Of a stretch of DNA of 64,000 nucleotides, positions 16,935-24,194 are shown one piece after another; the stretch's first letter is position 1, and each line of letters opens with the position of its first letter. The notes below the pieces were generated by a model. The model saw only the letters and a list, made by a program, of their open reading frames with translations. It made no database searches and was not told the origin of the DNA. A program made the translations under genes and the position numbers. This DNA is from Wenjunlia tyrosinilytica (GTDB taxonomy: Bacteria; Actinomycetota; Actinomycetes; Streptomycetales; Streptomycetaceae). The stretch is taken from contig NZ_BMMS01000024.1 of the NCBI RefSeq assembly GCF_014646055.1, forward strand, positions 1 through 64,000. The letters are read 5' to 3'.

Positions 16935-17918
16935 ATGACGTGGTTGATTACCGGGGGAGCCGGTTTCATCGGGGCTCACGTGGCCGAGGCGATGGCACGG
17001 GCCGGTGAGCGCGTCGTCGTGTTCGACGACATGTCGACCGGCGACCCGAGGCGTATTCCGCGTGGCGTTCCCGTGGTCAGCGGGTCCGTCCTCGACCGGG
17101 AGGCGCTGGACTCGGCGCTGCGCGACCACGCGGTGACCGGGATAGTGCACACGGCCGCGAAGAAGCAGGTCGGTGAGTCGGTCGAGAAGCCCTTCCTCTA
17201 CTACCGGGAGAATGTGCGCGGCCTGCAGACCCTGCTCGAGGCCACCGTCGACGCCGGGATCGAGCGCTTCGTCCTCTCCTCCTCGGCCGCGGTCTACGGC
17301 CTGCCGGATGTGGACCTCGTCACCGAGGAGACCCCGTGCGCGCCGCTGAGCCCCTACGGCGAGACCAAGCTCGCGGGCGAGTGGCTGGTGCGCTCGGTCG
17401 GGCGGGCGCACGGCATCGGCACGGCGTCGCTGCGCTACTTCAATGTGGCCGGCGCCGCCGCGCCGGAGTTGGCGGACACGGGTGTGTTCAACATCGTCCC
17501 GATGGTCTTCGAGCGGCTGACGGCGGGCGAGGCGCCGCGGATCTTCGGTGACGACTACGCCACGCCGGACGGCACCTGCGTACGGGACTACATCCATGTC
17601 TCCGACCTGGCCGCCGCCCATCTCGCCGCCGCCCGCAGGCTGGCCGAGGGCGGGCCGGAGACCGAGCTGACCTTGAACATCGGGCGCGGCGAGGGGGTGT
17701 CCGTGCGCGAGATGGTCGACCTGATCCGCGAGGTGACCGGGCACACCGGTGCCGCTCCCGAGGTCGGACCACGACGGCCCGGCGACCCGGCCCGCGTGGT
17801 GGCATCCTCGGAAGCGGCCCGCAAGGAGCTGGGCTGGAGCGCGGAGCTCGGGGTGAGGGAGATGGTCGAGTCGGCGTGGGAGGGCTGGTGCCTGCGCCAC
17901 CCGGAGGCACGCCGCTGA
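16935..17918 (+). CDS. NAD-dependent epimerase/dehydratase (UDP-glucose 4-epimerase-like, extended SDR)
   Basis: 327 residues from the ATG at 16935. Rossmann motif GGAGFIGAH at the very N-terminus, catalytic YGETK (YxxxK) near residue 142, SSSAAVYG for the catalytic Ser/Thr, and the substrate-binding segment VRDYIHVSDLAAAH are all as in GalE-type enzymes. It probably epimerises or otherwise changes a nucleotide sugar used by the glycosyltransferase in the divergent operon, from which it is separated by 218 bases. Substrate identity (UDP-Glc/Gal or the N-acetyl forms) cannot be decided from sequence. Confidence 0.9.
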   Translation: MTWLITGGAGFIGAHVAEAMARAGERVVVFDDMSTGDPRRIPRGVPVVSGSVLDREALDSALRDHAVTGIVHTAAKKQVGESVEKPFLYYRENVRGLQTLLEATVDAGIERFVLSSSAAVYGLPDVDLVTEETPCAPLSPYGETKLAGEWLVRSVGRAHGIGTASLRYFNVAGAAAPELADTGVFNIVPMVFERLTAGEAPRIFGDDYATPDGTCVRDYIHVSDLAAAHLAAARRLAEGGPETELTLNIGRGEGVSVREMVDLIREVTGHTGAAPEVGPRRPGDPARVVASSEAARKELGWSAELGVREMVESAWEGWCLRHPEARR

Positions 17919-17948
17919 GCGGCGGCGGTCTCGTCGTACAGCACCGCA

Positions 17949-18045
17949 GTGCATCACCGCTGGACATCAGCGCCGTGCATCACCGCTGGACATCAGCCGT
18001 GCATCGCCGCTGGACATCAGCCGTGCATCGCCGCCGTACATGACC
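17949..18045. repeat. 24-bp tandem repeats upstream of the zinc-exporter-like gene
   Basis: About four degenerate copies of GTGCATCACCGCTGGACATC plus four bases, starting at 17949, 17975, 17999 and 18023. The first unit is 2 bases longer and the last diverges. The array fills most of the gap between the epimerase gene and the candidate Zur box. No open reading frame is preserved across it. The spacers and repeats are too similar to each other for CRISPR. Confidence 0.75.
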
Positions 18046-18095
18046 ACAGGACATCGCCGTACTTGGCCGGAGACATCACCGCAGGTCACCGCATA

Positions 18096-18110
18096 TGACA
18101 ATGGTGTTCA
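18096..18110 (+). promoter_or_regulatory. Candidate Zur box
   Basis: The 15-mer TGACAATGGTGTTCA has TGA/TCA outer arms and an A/T-containing core like the Streptomyces Zur consensus (TGAxAATxATTxTCA style). It lies about 105 bases upstream of the CDF transporter ATG. In S. coelicolor, Zur is known to bind such a motif and activate zitB, the orthologous-looking gene next to idi. Confidence 0.5.
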
Positions 18111-18214
18111 GTGTTGAGTTGCCGTCAAGTCACGAGCGTTATTCACTGATGCGGGTAAGGCTTGCCCGAGCACTCCGGCGGCCTTGGACGACTCAGAGAA
18201 GGGACCCCATCGCG

Positions 18215-19255
18215 ATGGGCGCAGGCCATGGCCACGCGCACGGGCATCCGCACGGGCGCCGACACGCGCACGCGTACGGGCATTCGCACGGGCATGGGCA
18301 CGGGCTGGGACACGTGCACGGCGCGTCGGCGGTGAGCGGGGCGCCGGTGCTCCCCGGGGCTCGCAGCACGGCGGGGGCGGCCCACCGCGGACGCCTGCGC
18401 ATAGCGCTCGGTCTGACCCTCTCGGTGCTGGTCGTCGAGGTGATCGGCGCCTTCGTCACGGGTTCGCTGGCGCTGTTCGCCGACGCCGGGCACATGGCCA
18501 CCGACGCCGCCGGGATCGCCATGGCGCTGGTGGCCATCCACTTCGCCAATCGTCCCGCGACCGAGCGGCGCACCTTCGGGCTCGCCCGGGCCGAGATCCT
18601 CGCCGCCGCCGTCAATGCCCTGCTGCTGTTCGGCGTGGGCGCGTACATCGGCTACGAGGCGGTGCGGCGCCTGATCGACCCGACCGGGGTCGAGGCCGGT
18701 CCGACCATCGCGTTCGGGCTGGTCGCCCTGGCGGCCAACGCGGTGTCCGTGGGGCTGCTGGTACGCGGGCAGCGCGAGAGCCTGAATGTGCGGGGCGCTT
18801 TCCTGGAGGTCATGGCGGACGCCCTCGGCTCACTCGCGGTGGTGGTCGCGGCGGTCGTGATCCTGCTGACCGGCTTCGACCGGGCCGACCCCATCGCCTC
18901 CCTGCTGATCGCCCTGATGATCGTCCCCCGCACCTGGAACCTCATGCGCGAGGCGCTGGACGTGCTCCTCGAGGCGGTGCCCAAGAGCGTCGACCTGGCC
19001 GACGTCCGAGCGCACATCCTGGCGCTGCCGGAGGTCGAGAGCCTGCACGACCTGCATGTGTGGACCATCACCTCGGGGCTGCCGGTCCTGTCGGTGCACG
19101 TGGTGGTCGCCGACTGCGCGCTGGAGGAGTCCGGCCACGAGAAGATACTCCATGACCTGCAGGGATGCCTGGGAACCCACTTCGACGTGGCGCACTGCAC
19201 GTTCCAGCTCGAACCGGCAGGTCACGCCGCTCACGAGCCCGGACTGTGCCACTAG
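18215..19255 (+). CDS. zitB: Cation diffusion facilitator, zinc exporter ZitB-like
   Basis: 346 residues from the ATG at 18215, preceded by GAAGGGA at a suitable distance. The N-terminus is a histidine-rich metal-binding stretch of alternating GH pairs up to about residue 36. Six membrane helices follow. The transmembrane metal site is DAGHMATDAAG in helix II and EVMADALGS in helix V, where Glu replaces the His seen in E. coli ZitB. A cytosolic C-terminal domain has HDLHVWTITSG. It exchanges cytosolic Zn2+ (possibly Cd2+) for protons. The neighbouring idi gene and upstream Zur-like box match zitB of S. coelicolor. An upstream in-frame extension beginning at 18095 is unlikely because it would cover the Zur box. 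Confidence 0.92.
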   Translation: MGAGHGHAHGHPHGRRHAHAYGHSHGHGHGLGHVHGASAVSGAPVLPGARSTAGAAHRGRLRIALGLTLSVLVVEVIGAFVTGSLALFADAGHMATDAAGIAMALVAIHFANRPATERRTFGLARAEILAAAVNALLLFGVGAYIGYEAVRRLIDPTGVEAGPTIAFGLVALAANAVSVGLLVRGQRESLNVRGAFLEVMADALGSLAVVVAAVVILLTGFDRADPIASLLIALMIVPRTWNLMREALDVLLEAVPKSVDLADVRAHILALPEVESLHDLHVWTITSGLPVLSVHVVVADCALEESGHEKILHDLQGCLGTHFDVAHCTFQLEPAGHAAHEPGLCH

Positions 19256-19272
19256 GAGCCCCGCGGCAGGAG

Positions 19273-19291
19273 CCGGGGCCACAAGCCCCGG
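19273..19291 (+). terminator. Hairpin after the CDF gene
   Basis: A perfect 7-base stem CCGGGGC/GCCCCGG with a 5-base loop, 17 bases after the CDF stop. It is followed directly by short GC-rich tandem repeats rather than a T-run. Confidence 0.5.
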
Positions 19292-19330
19292 ACCGGGAGC
19301 CCCCGACCGGGAGCCCCCGACCGGGAGCCT
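19291..19330. repeat. 14-bp tandem repeat (2.8 copies)
   Basis: The unit GACCGGGAGCCCCC is repeated at 19291, 19305 and 19319 between the CDF gene and idi. The rest of this 308-base gap contains no gene I can support. No clear idi promoter was identified. Confidence 0.7.
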
Positions 19331-19563
19331 GGGCGCCGCCCGGCGATCCGGACGATCGTGATCCGGCACCGTCGTGCCTCGATCGCACTCGGACCGCGTG
19401 GGTGATCGCGCGAAAGCGGGCGATCAGGCTTCGCCGCCCGAGCGCGGCTCCAGGCGGTGATGCAGACCGGTGCCGTTCGTGTGATGCAGACTAGGGCTGA
19501 TCGTGATCCATCCGCGTTGCCGCCGGCCACCGCCCCAGCAGGACGACCCCGCGAAGGAAGCCC

Positions 19564-20154
19564 ATGCCGACCAGCCCGTCCACCCGCCCCATCGGTGACC
19601 CGCGGCCCACGGCCGACGTCATGCTCGAGCTGGTCGACGAGCACGGCAGAACCATCGGAACGGCCGAGAAGCTCGCCGCCCACCAGGCGCCCGGACAGCT
19701 CCACCGGGCCTTCTCGGTCTTCCTCTTCGACACCGAGGGCCGGATGCTGCTCCAGCGGCGGGCCCTGGGCAAGTACCACTCCCCCGGTGTGTGGTCCAAC
19801 ACCTGCTGCGGCCACCCCTACCCCGGCGAGCCGCCCTTCGTCGCCGCCGCCAGACGCACCGCGGAGGAGCTGGGCGTCGCCCCCTCCCTGATGCAGGAGG
19901 CCGGGACCGTCCGCTACAACCACCCCGACCCCGCCTCCGGTCTGGTCGAGCAGGAGTACAACCACCTGTTCGTCGGGCAGGTCTCGGCTGCATGCCGACC
20001 GGACCCCGAGGAGGTGGGCGAGATCGCCTTCGTGACGGCGGAGGAGCTGGCGGCGCTGCGCGCGTCGGCAACGTTCTCGGCGTGGTTCCCCACCGTGCTG
20101 GAGGCGGCCCTGCCCGCGATCCGCAAGCTCAACGGGGGCTCCAGCCGCTGGTAG
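19564..20154 (+). CDS. idi: Isopentenyl-diphosphate delta-isomerase, type I
   Basis: 196 residues, a Nudix-fold isomerase. Active-site motifs are SNTCCGHP (catalytic Cys) and EQEYNHLF (catalytic Glu), with metal-binding His residues in QLHRAFSVFLFD and the Nudix-like box around AARRTAEELGV. It interconverts isopentenyl and dimethylallyl diphosphate and so balances the precursor pool used by the prenyltransferase and hopanoid genes earlier in the window. The ATG has GAAGGAAG just upstream. It is a stand-alone gene between two repeat-rich gaps. Confidence 0.95.
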   Translation: MPTSPSTRPIGDPRPTADVMLELVDEHGRTIGTAEKLAAHQAPGQLHRAFSVFLFDTEGRMLLQRRALGKYHSPGVWSNTCCGHPYPGEPPFVAAARRTAEELGVAPSLMQEAGTVRYNHPDPASGLVEQEYNHLFVGQVSAACRPDPEEVGEIAFVTAEELAALRASATFSAWFPTVLEAALPAIRKLNGGSSRW

Positions 20155-20169
20155 CGGACGCGGCGGCGG

Positions 20170-20186
20170 GGCCCGTTCTCCGGGCC
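20170..20186 (+). terminator. Hairpin after idi
   Basis: The stem GGCCCG/CGGGCC with loop TTCTC is followed by GTTT, 16 bases after the idi stop. Confidence 0.5.
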
Positions 20187-20302
20187 GTTTCCCGAAGCCG
20201 GGTCCGTGGGGCCTCCTCCCGGCCCCGTCCCCGGAGCCTTCTGCGAACGCCGCCCGCCGAGCGCCGTCCTCGGAGCGCCGCCCGCCGAGCGCCGTTCTCC
20301 GC

Positions 20303-20376
20303 GAGCGCCGTTCTCCACGAGCGCAGTCCTCGGAGCGCCGTTCTCCACGAGCGCAGTCCTCGGAGCACCGTTCTCG
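20303..20376. repeat. 30-bp tandem repeat (2 exact copies plus a partial third)
   Basis: Exact 30-base copies at 20303-20332 and 20333-20362, and a diverged partial copy to 20376, with related GAGCGCCG units for about 50 bases before. The array lies in the convergent gap between idi and the ATPase gene. It is in frame for a LRGLRSWRTA peptide repeat on the minus strand, but I see no start signal or neighbour that would support a gene. Confidence 0.75.
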
Positions 20377-20384
20377 AAGCCTCC

Positions 20385-20846
20385 TCAGAGCCCCTGGCGG
20401 CCGTTTCGCGGCCGGGGCAGCGAGGCCCAGATGACTTTCCCGCCAGCCGAGGTGTGCTCCACGTCGCAGACGCCGCCCGCCTCGCGCGTGATGGTCTTCA
20501 CGAGCAACAGCCCCCGGCCGCTGGTGTCCTCGTGGTCGGCCTCGAGGGCCTTGGGGCGGTAGGGGTGGTCGTCCTCGACGGCGACCCGTACCCACTCCGA
20601 GCCGATGGCGACCTCGACGTTGACCTCGGGAGAGAGGACAGCGGCGTGCCGCACGGCGTTGGTCACCAGCTCGGAGACGATGAGGAGCAGGCCCTGAGCC
20701 ATGTCGCTGTCCACGGGCACGCCCTGAGTGGCCAGCAGGTCACGCACCGCGTGACGGGCCCTGGGCACCGTGGAGTCCAGTGCCGGGGCGGAGAACCGCC
20801 AGACCCCTTCCTGCGACAAGGCGTCCTGAGGGGCATAGGAATCCAT
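20385..20846 (-). CDS. RsbW/anti-sigma-like ATP-binding protein (HATPase_c_2)
   Basis: About 153 residues from the ATG at 20846; a GTG at 20885 would add 13. It is a single GHKL ATPase domain: the N-box is ELVTNAVRHA, the G1-like region is VAVEDDHP, and the G2 box is SGRGLLLVKTI. Many small Streptomyces proteins of this type act as serine kinases and anti-sigma factors that phosphorylate anti-anti-sigma partners. Neither partner is encoded nearby, so the target is unknown. It is convergent with idi and divergent from the glutathione peroxidase gene. Confidence 0.85.
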   Translation of the reverse strand: MDSYAPQDALSQEGVWRFSAPALDSTVPRARHAVRDLLATQGVPVDSDMAQGLLLIVSELVTNAVRHAAVLSPEVNVEVAIGSEWVRVAVEDDHPYRPKALEADHEDTSGRGLLLVKTITREAGGVCDVEHTSAGGKVIWASLPRPRNGRQGL

Positions 20847-21230
20847 GGCCGGGCCCACCGCCCTTGCGCACAGGGTCCCGCGCACAACGCCGCCGGCCCG
20901 ACAGCGATGTCCGCCTCACATATCCGAGGTTAGAGTCAGGCACCCCATGCCGGGCACGGAACCAAAAGCCTGCACCAATTGACAACTTCCGAGTGAATAA
21001 GACAGATGCATGTGCACAGCTGGTCGACCTTTCATCGCCTCGGGCACTCATCGACCATCTGTTTGTATGGGAATCCGGCCGCCCCACCGCATAAGAGACA
21101 CAGTGGGGCAGCGGCGGCCGGATCCCCGCCCGGGACCGGCGACGCCGGGTGGGCGGATGGAGCCGATGAGGGACGATGGGAGGGATGGGTGGCGACCTGC
21201 CGCCCGCCGCCTTTGCCGAGAGGATTCCAC
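20847..21230. promoter_or_regulatory. Divergent intergenic region, with a possible -35 at 20979-20984 on the plus strand
   Basis: This 384-base gap between divergent genes is less GC-rich than its surroundings around 20960-21010. TTGACA at 20979-20984 could be a -35 box facing the peroxidase gene, but the hexamer 17 to 18 bases on (ACAGAT/CAGATG) is a poor -10. No small gene was seen. The minus-strand promoter was not identified. Confidence 0.3.
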
Positions 21231-21719
21231 GTGAGCCTGTACGACATCCCGCTGCGCACCCTCGCCGGGGAGCCCACCTCGCTCGCCGAGTACAAGGGGA
21301 AGGCGCTGCTCGTCGTCAATGTCGCGTCCAAGTGCGGGCTGACGCCGCAGTACGAGGGGCTGGAGCGGCTCCAGCAGCGTTACGCGGACCGGGGCTTCAC
21401 CGTGCTGGGCTTCCCCTGCAACCAGTTCATGGGCCAGGAGCCGGGCACGGCCGAGGAGATCCGGACGTTCTGCTCGACCACGTACGGGGTGTCCTTCCCG
21501 CTCTTCGACAAGATCGACGTCAACGGGGACGACCGTCACCCGGTGTACGGGGTACTGACCGGCGCGCAGGACGCGTCCGGAGAGGCGGGCGACATCCAGT
21601 GGAACTTCGAGAAGTTCCTGATCTCGCCCACCGGTGACGTGGTCGGCCGCTTCCGCCCCCGCACGGAGCCCGAGGCCGAGGAGATCACCTCCGCCATCGA
21701 GGCGAACCTCGCACGATGA
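21231..21719 (+). CDS. Glutathione peroxidase family (thiol peroxidase, BtuE/GPx-like)
   Basis: 162 residues from the GTG at 21231, preceded by GAGAGG. The peroxidatic Cys is in NVASKCGLTPQY, the catalytic Gln in GFPCNQFMGQEPG, and the Trp in WNFEKFLISP, giving the complete GPx tetrad with Asn. Cysteine replaces selenocysteine. The extra Cys in GFPCNQF suggests thioredoxin-dependent recycling, which fits an actinobacterium that lacks glutathione. It reduces hydrogen or lipid peroxides in the cytosol. It ends at a very strong hairpin. Confidence 0.93.
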   Translation: MSLYDIPLRTLAGEPTSLAEYKGKALLVVNVASKCGLTPQYEGLERLQQRYADRGFTVLGFPCNQFMGQEPGTAEEIRTFCSTTYGVSFPLFDKIDVNGDDRHPVYGVLTGAQDASGEAGDIQWNFEKFLISPTGDVVGRFRPRTEPEAEEITSAIEANLAR

Positions 21720-21726
21720 CGCGGGC

Positions 21727-21752
21727 GGCCCGCTCTCCGAGGAGAGCGGGCC
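21727..21752 (+). terminator. Rho-independent-like terminator after the peroxidase gene
   Basis: A perfect 12-base stem GGCCCGCTCTCC/GGAGAGCGGGCC with a 2-base GA loop (stem likely opens to a 4- to 6-base loop), 7 bases after the stop and followed by TTGTCCCC. Confidence 0.85.
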
Positions 21753-21820
21753 TTGTCCCCGTCACGCGGTTCAGGTGTCCAGAGATCGAAGTCGGCTGCG
21801 GCGACGTAGTACGGCGACGT

Positions 21821-21897
21821 AGTGCTCTGCCTCTGAGCCACCGGCGCGCGGGGCGCCGGACGGGATTCGAACCCGCGACCTCTCACTTGGAAGGTGC
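21821..21897 (-). pseudogene. Two halves of a tRNA-Gly(TCC) in permuted order
   Basis: Read on the minus strand, the 3' half comes first. It has anticodon loop CTTCCAA (21887-21893), GTGAG, variable loop AGGTC, T-arm GCGGG-TTCGAAT-CCCGT, and acceptor strand CCGGCGC (21853-21859). A 5-base linker CCCGC follows. Next comes a tRNA 5' half: acceptor GCGCCGG (21841-21847), TG, and D-arm GCTC-AGAGGCA-GAGC (21824-21838). The acceptor strands pair 7 of 7 and the D-stem 4 of 4. The anticodon stem is broken on both sides and position 73 would be C. I regard it as the scar of a tandem tRNA or of an integration event rather than a working gene. Confidence 0.6.
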
Positions 21898-21993
21898 AGT
21901 AGCCACGGCCTTCGCACCTGGACAAGGAGGAGGCCGGCCGGGCACCCGTCGGCAGGTCGAATGAATCAAGGAGCCGGAGCGCGGTTGCGCGGG

Positions 21994-22611
21994 TCAGCGT
22001 GCCGCGTGCAGCGCTTCGGGAGTCGTGCCGAGTTCGCGGGCCAGGGCCTCCTCGATCCAGGCCTCCATGGACCGGCGGGTCAGCGCGCCGCGGTAGGAGG
22101 TCATCTGGACACCGAGTCCGTCGAGCAGCGCGGTCAGCCGCCAGGCCGCGGCCTCGGGGTCGGGGCAGGTGAACTCCCGCGCCGCCGTACCCTCCGCGAC
22201 GAGTTCGGTGATCGCGGCCTTCCAGCGGGCGTCCAGGTCCTGGGCCACCTCGCGCAGCGTGGGCTCGCGCAAGGAGGCGGCCCAGCCCTCGATCCACAGG
22301 ACCCAGCCCTTGGCCGGGCCGGTCGGGGCGTACCACTTGATCGCCGCCCACAGCCGGGCCGTGGCGCTGCCCTTGCGGGTGCGCAGCTTCTCCAGATGCG
22401 CCAGGTCGGCCTGTGCCGCGTAGTCGAAGGCCGCGGCGACGAGCCGCTCCTTCGTCTCGAAGTGGTACAGCACCAGGGCGTTGCTCACCCCGAGTGCCGA
22501 AGCGACATCGGCGATGCGCAGGGCGCCGAGCCCTCTCAGCCGGATCTGCTCCACCGCGGCGCGCAGCAGTTCCTCGCGCCGCTCCTCCACGCTCAACCGG
22601 ACTCTCGTCAC
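21994..22611 (-). CDS. TetR/AcrR family transcriptional regulator
   Basis: 205 residues from the GTG at 22611 (VTRVRLSVEERREELL). The N-terminal helix-turn-helix is IRLRGLGALRIADVASALG, then VSNALVLYHFETKERLVAAA, with the usual TetR YxHFxxKExL ending. The C-terminal ligand-binding domain is helical (WYAPTGPAKGWVLWIEGW). No ribosome-binding site is seen, so it may be translated from a leaderless mRNA. It is the last gene of the decaying catabolic operon on the minus strand. An inverted repeat just upstream and a related one ahead of the thiamine-diphosphate enzyme gene suggest that it represses both itself and that operon. Confidence 0.88.
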   Translation of the reverse strand: MTRVRLSVEERREELLRAAVEQIRLRGLGALRIADVASALGVSNALVLYHFETKERLVAAAFDYAAQADLAHLEKLRTRKGSATARLWAAIKWYAPTGPAKGWVLWIEGWAASLREPTLREVAQDLDARWKAAITELVAEGTAAREFTCPDPEAAAWRLTALLDGLGVQMTSYRGALTRRSMEAWIEEALARELGTTPEALHAAR

Positions 22612-22678
22612 GGCGTCACAGTACACAGTCGAACCTCTTGACAGGCCGGTGTGGTGCGCGCCACAGTCACGCCCACCT

Positions 22679-22704
22679 CTACTGACTGCTTGTTCAGCCA
22701 GTAG
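22679..22704. promoter_or_regulatory. Candidate TetR operator upstream of the regulator gene
   Basis: Inverted repeat CTACTG...CAGTAG spanning 26 bases, with an inner TGACTG/CAGCCA pair. It lies about 70 bases upstream of the TetR start and overlaps the end of the acyl-CoA synthetase remnant. It shares the ACTGACTG core with the site at 25268-25296. Confidence 0.5.
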
Positions 22705-22918
22705 CGCTGAGTAGGCACCTCCGGAGGAGGCCGCTCTTGACCACCGCCCGCCCCGTCCCCGCCTCCGACACACCCCTCGTGGACTCCGGTACCGCCTCGC
22801 CCGGCGCCCCCTGCGCCGGCCAGTAGCCCCACTTCGCCGGATCGGCGCAGGCGCCCACGACCGCCACGGACCGGGGATCGAAGAGCACCTCCAGCCTCGT
22901 ATCCACGTCCACTTCCAT
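22694..22918 (-). pseudogene. N-terminal fragment of an ADP-forming acyl-CoA synthetase (CoA-binding domain)
   Basis: From the ATG at 22918 the product reads RLEVLFDPRSVAVVGACADP then AKWGYW, the classic start of the CoA-binding domain of acetate-CoA ligase (ADP-forming)/acyl-CoA synthetases (LFxPRSVAVVGASxxPxKWG). After about 35 residues homology ends, the frame continues into unrelated sequence and soon stops. An intact enzyme would have about 700 residues. A large deletion must therefore have removed most of the gene. Short degenerate repeats of CATCCGTACTGCGC precede it at about 22960-23035. Confidence 0.7.
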
Positions 22919-23027
22919 CCCCGTACCGGCCCTCGGCCCTGCCGTCTCGTCGCTCATCCGTACCGCGCCCATCCGTACTGCGCTCATCTGCGCTGGCTCA
23001 TCCGTACTGCGCCCATCCGTACCGCGC

Positions 23028-24194
23028 TCACCCGTACTGGGGGAAGCGCTCGGCGATCACCGGGAGGCGGTCGGCGACGATCGCTCTCGCCGCCTCCCGT
23101 GGGGAGTTCCCGTCCGCCTCCGCCCGGCCGAGCATCTGCGCGATCAGGGTGCGCATCGAGGTGCGGACCTTGATGAAGGCCTCCTCGGCGTTGGGGCCGA
23201 TGTCGCCGAAGAGGGTCCACCACCACCAGGCGTTCGTACCGGAGTTGACCACCACATCCGGCAGCACGGTCACTCCCCTGGCCGCCAAGAGCCCCTCCGC
23301 CGCCGGCAGCACCGGCATATTGGCCGCCTCCACGATCCAACGGGCCTGGATCCTGGCCTGGTTGGCGGCGTCGACGCAGTACGAGACCGCCGCCGGGACC
23401 AGCACCTCCGCCTCGGCGTCCAGCCACGCGTCACCGGGCAGCTCGACGTCCCCCGGCCGCAGCACCCCCCGGTCGACCGTGCCATGGGCGTCCCGCGCGG
23501 CCAGCAGCGCGTCCACGTCCAGGCCGCGGGGGTTGGCGATGGTGCCCTTGATGTCCGCCACAGCCACGACGTTCAGTCCGGCCTGCTGGAGGAAGCGGGC
23601 CGTCGCCCCGCCCATCGTCCCCAGCCCCTGCACGGCCACGCGCGTCCCCCGGTGGGGCACGCCCGCCCGGTCCAGGGCGACCAGCACCGACTCGGCCACC
23701 CCGCATCCGCCCACCAGTTCGTCGAGCCCGATCCCGTCCACCTCCACGGCGAAGGCGTCGGCGAGCCGCCGCCGGGCGGCGTCCTCGTCGTCGAGCAGCG
23801 GGTACACGGCCTGAATGGTGCTGGTCAGCCCCGCCTCAGCGGCGGCCGCGTCCACGATGTCCTGGGTCAGTCCCAGGTCCTCCCCAAAGGTCCAGTGCGC
23901 CTCGATGTAGGGGCGCATCGCCCTGAGGTAGCGCACCAGCACCCCGAAAGCCTCCGGGGAGCGCGGGTCGCAGTCGATCCCGCCCTTGGCGCCGCCCAGC
24001 GGGACATAGCGGGCCCGAGGGTCGTAGTGCAGGGCCTCCTTCATCGTCATTCCGGCGGCGAGGCCGCGAACCTCCTCGAGCGTGCAGCCGGGGCGCATCC
24101 GCAAGCCCCCGCTGCACACCCCGCGGACGAGCCGGTCGATGACGAGGTGCCCGGCGCAGCCGGTCTCGTCGTCGGTCCAGGTGACACTGATCAT
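23028..24194 (-). CDS. Glu/Leu/Phe/Val dehydrogenase family protein
   Basis: 388 residues. The substrate-binding lysine motif is VPLGGAKGGIDCD near residue 70, the dimerisation/catalytic Asp region is WTFGEDLGLTQ, and the NAD-binding Rossmann motif is AVQGLGTMGGATARFL near residue 195. It should oxidatively deaminate an amino acid to a 2-oxo acid with NAD(P). The start overlaps the stop of the thiamine-diphosphate enzyme gene by 4 bases. The combination with a decarboxylase-like enzyme and an acyl-CoA synthetase fragment suggests a former amino acid or 2-oxo acid catabolic pathway. Substrate preference is not deducible. Confidence 0.88.
   Translation of the reverse strand: MISVTWTDDETGCAGHLVIDRLVRGVCSGGLRMRPGCTLEEVRGLAAGMTMKEALHYDPRARYVPLGGAKGGIDCDPRSPEAFGVLVRYLRAMRPYIEAHWTFGEDLGLTQDIVDAAAAEAGLTSTIQAVYPLLDDEDAARRRLADAFAVEVDGIGLDELVGGCGVAESVLVALDRAGVPHRGTRVAVQGLGTMGGATARFLQQAGLNVVAVADIKGTIANPRGLDVDALLAARDAHGTVDRGVLRPGDVELPGDAWLDAEAEVLVPAAVSYCVDAANQARIQARWIVEAANMPVLPAAEGLLAARGVTVLPDVVVNSGTNAWWWWTLFGDIGPNAEEAFIKVRTSMRTLIAQMLGRAEADGNSPREAARAIVADRLPVIAERFPQYG

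Noticed and set aside
17949-18045. Possible CRISPR array
   Set aside because: The units are directly contiguous 24-mers without unique spacers, and no cas genes are present in the window.
18095-18214. An N-terminal extension of the CDF transporter
   Set aside because: It would run over the candidate Zur box, lacks a ribosome-binding site and has no transporter-like sequence. The ATG at 18215 is well supported.
21821-21897. A functional tRNA-Gly or permuted tmRNA
   Set aside because: The halves are in the wrong order for a normal tRNA, the anticodon stem is broken and position 73 is C. There is no tmRNA tag-coding sequence between them.
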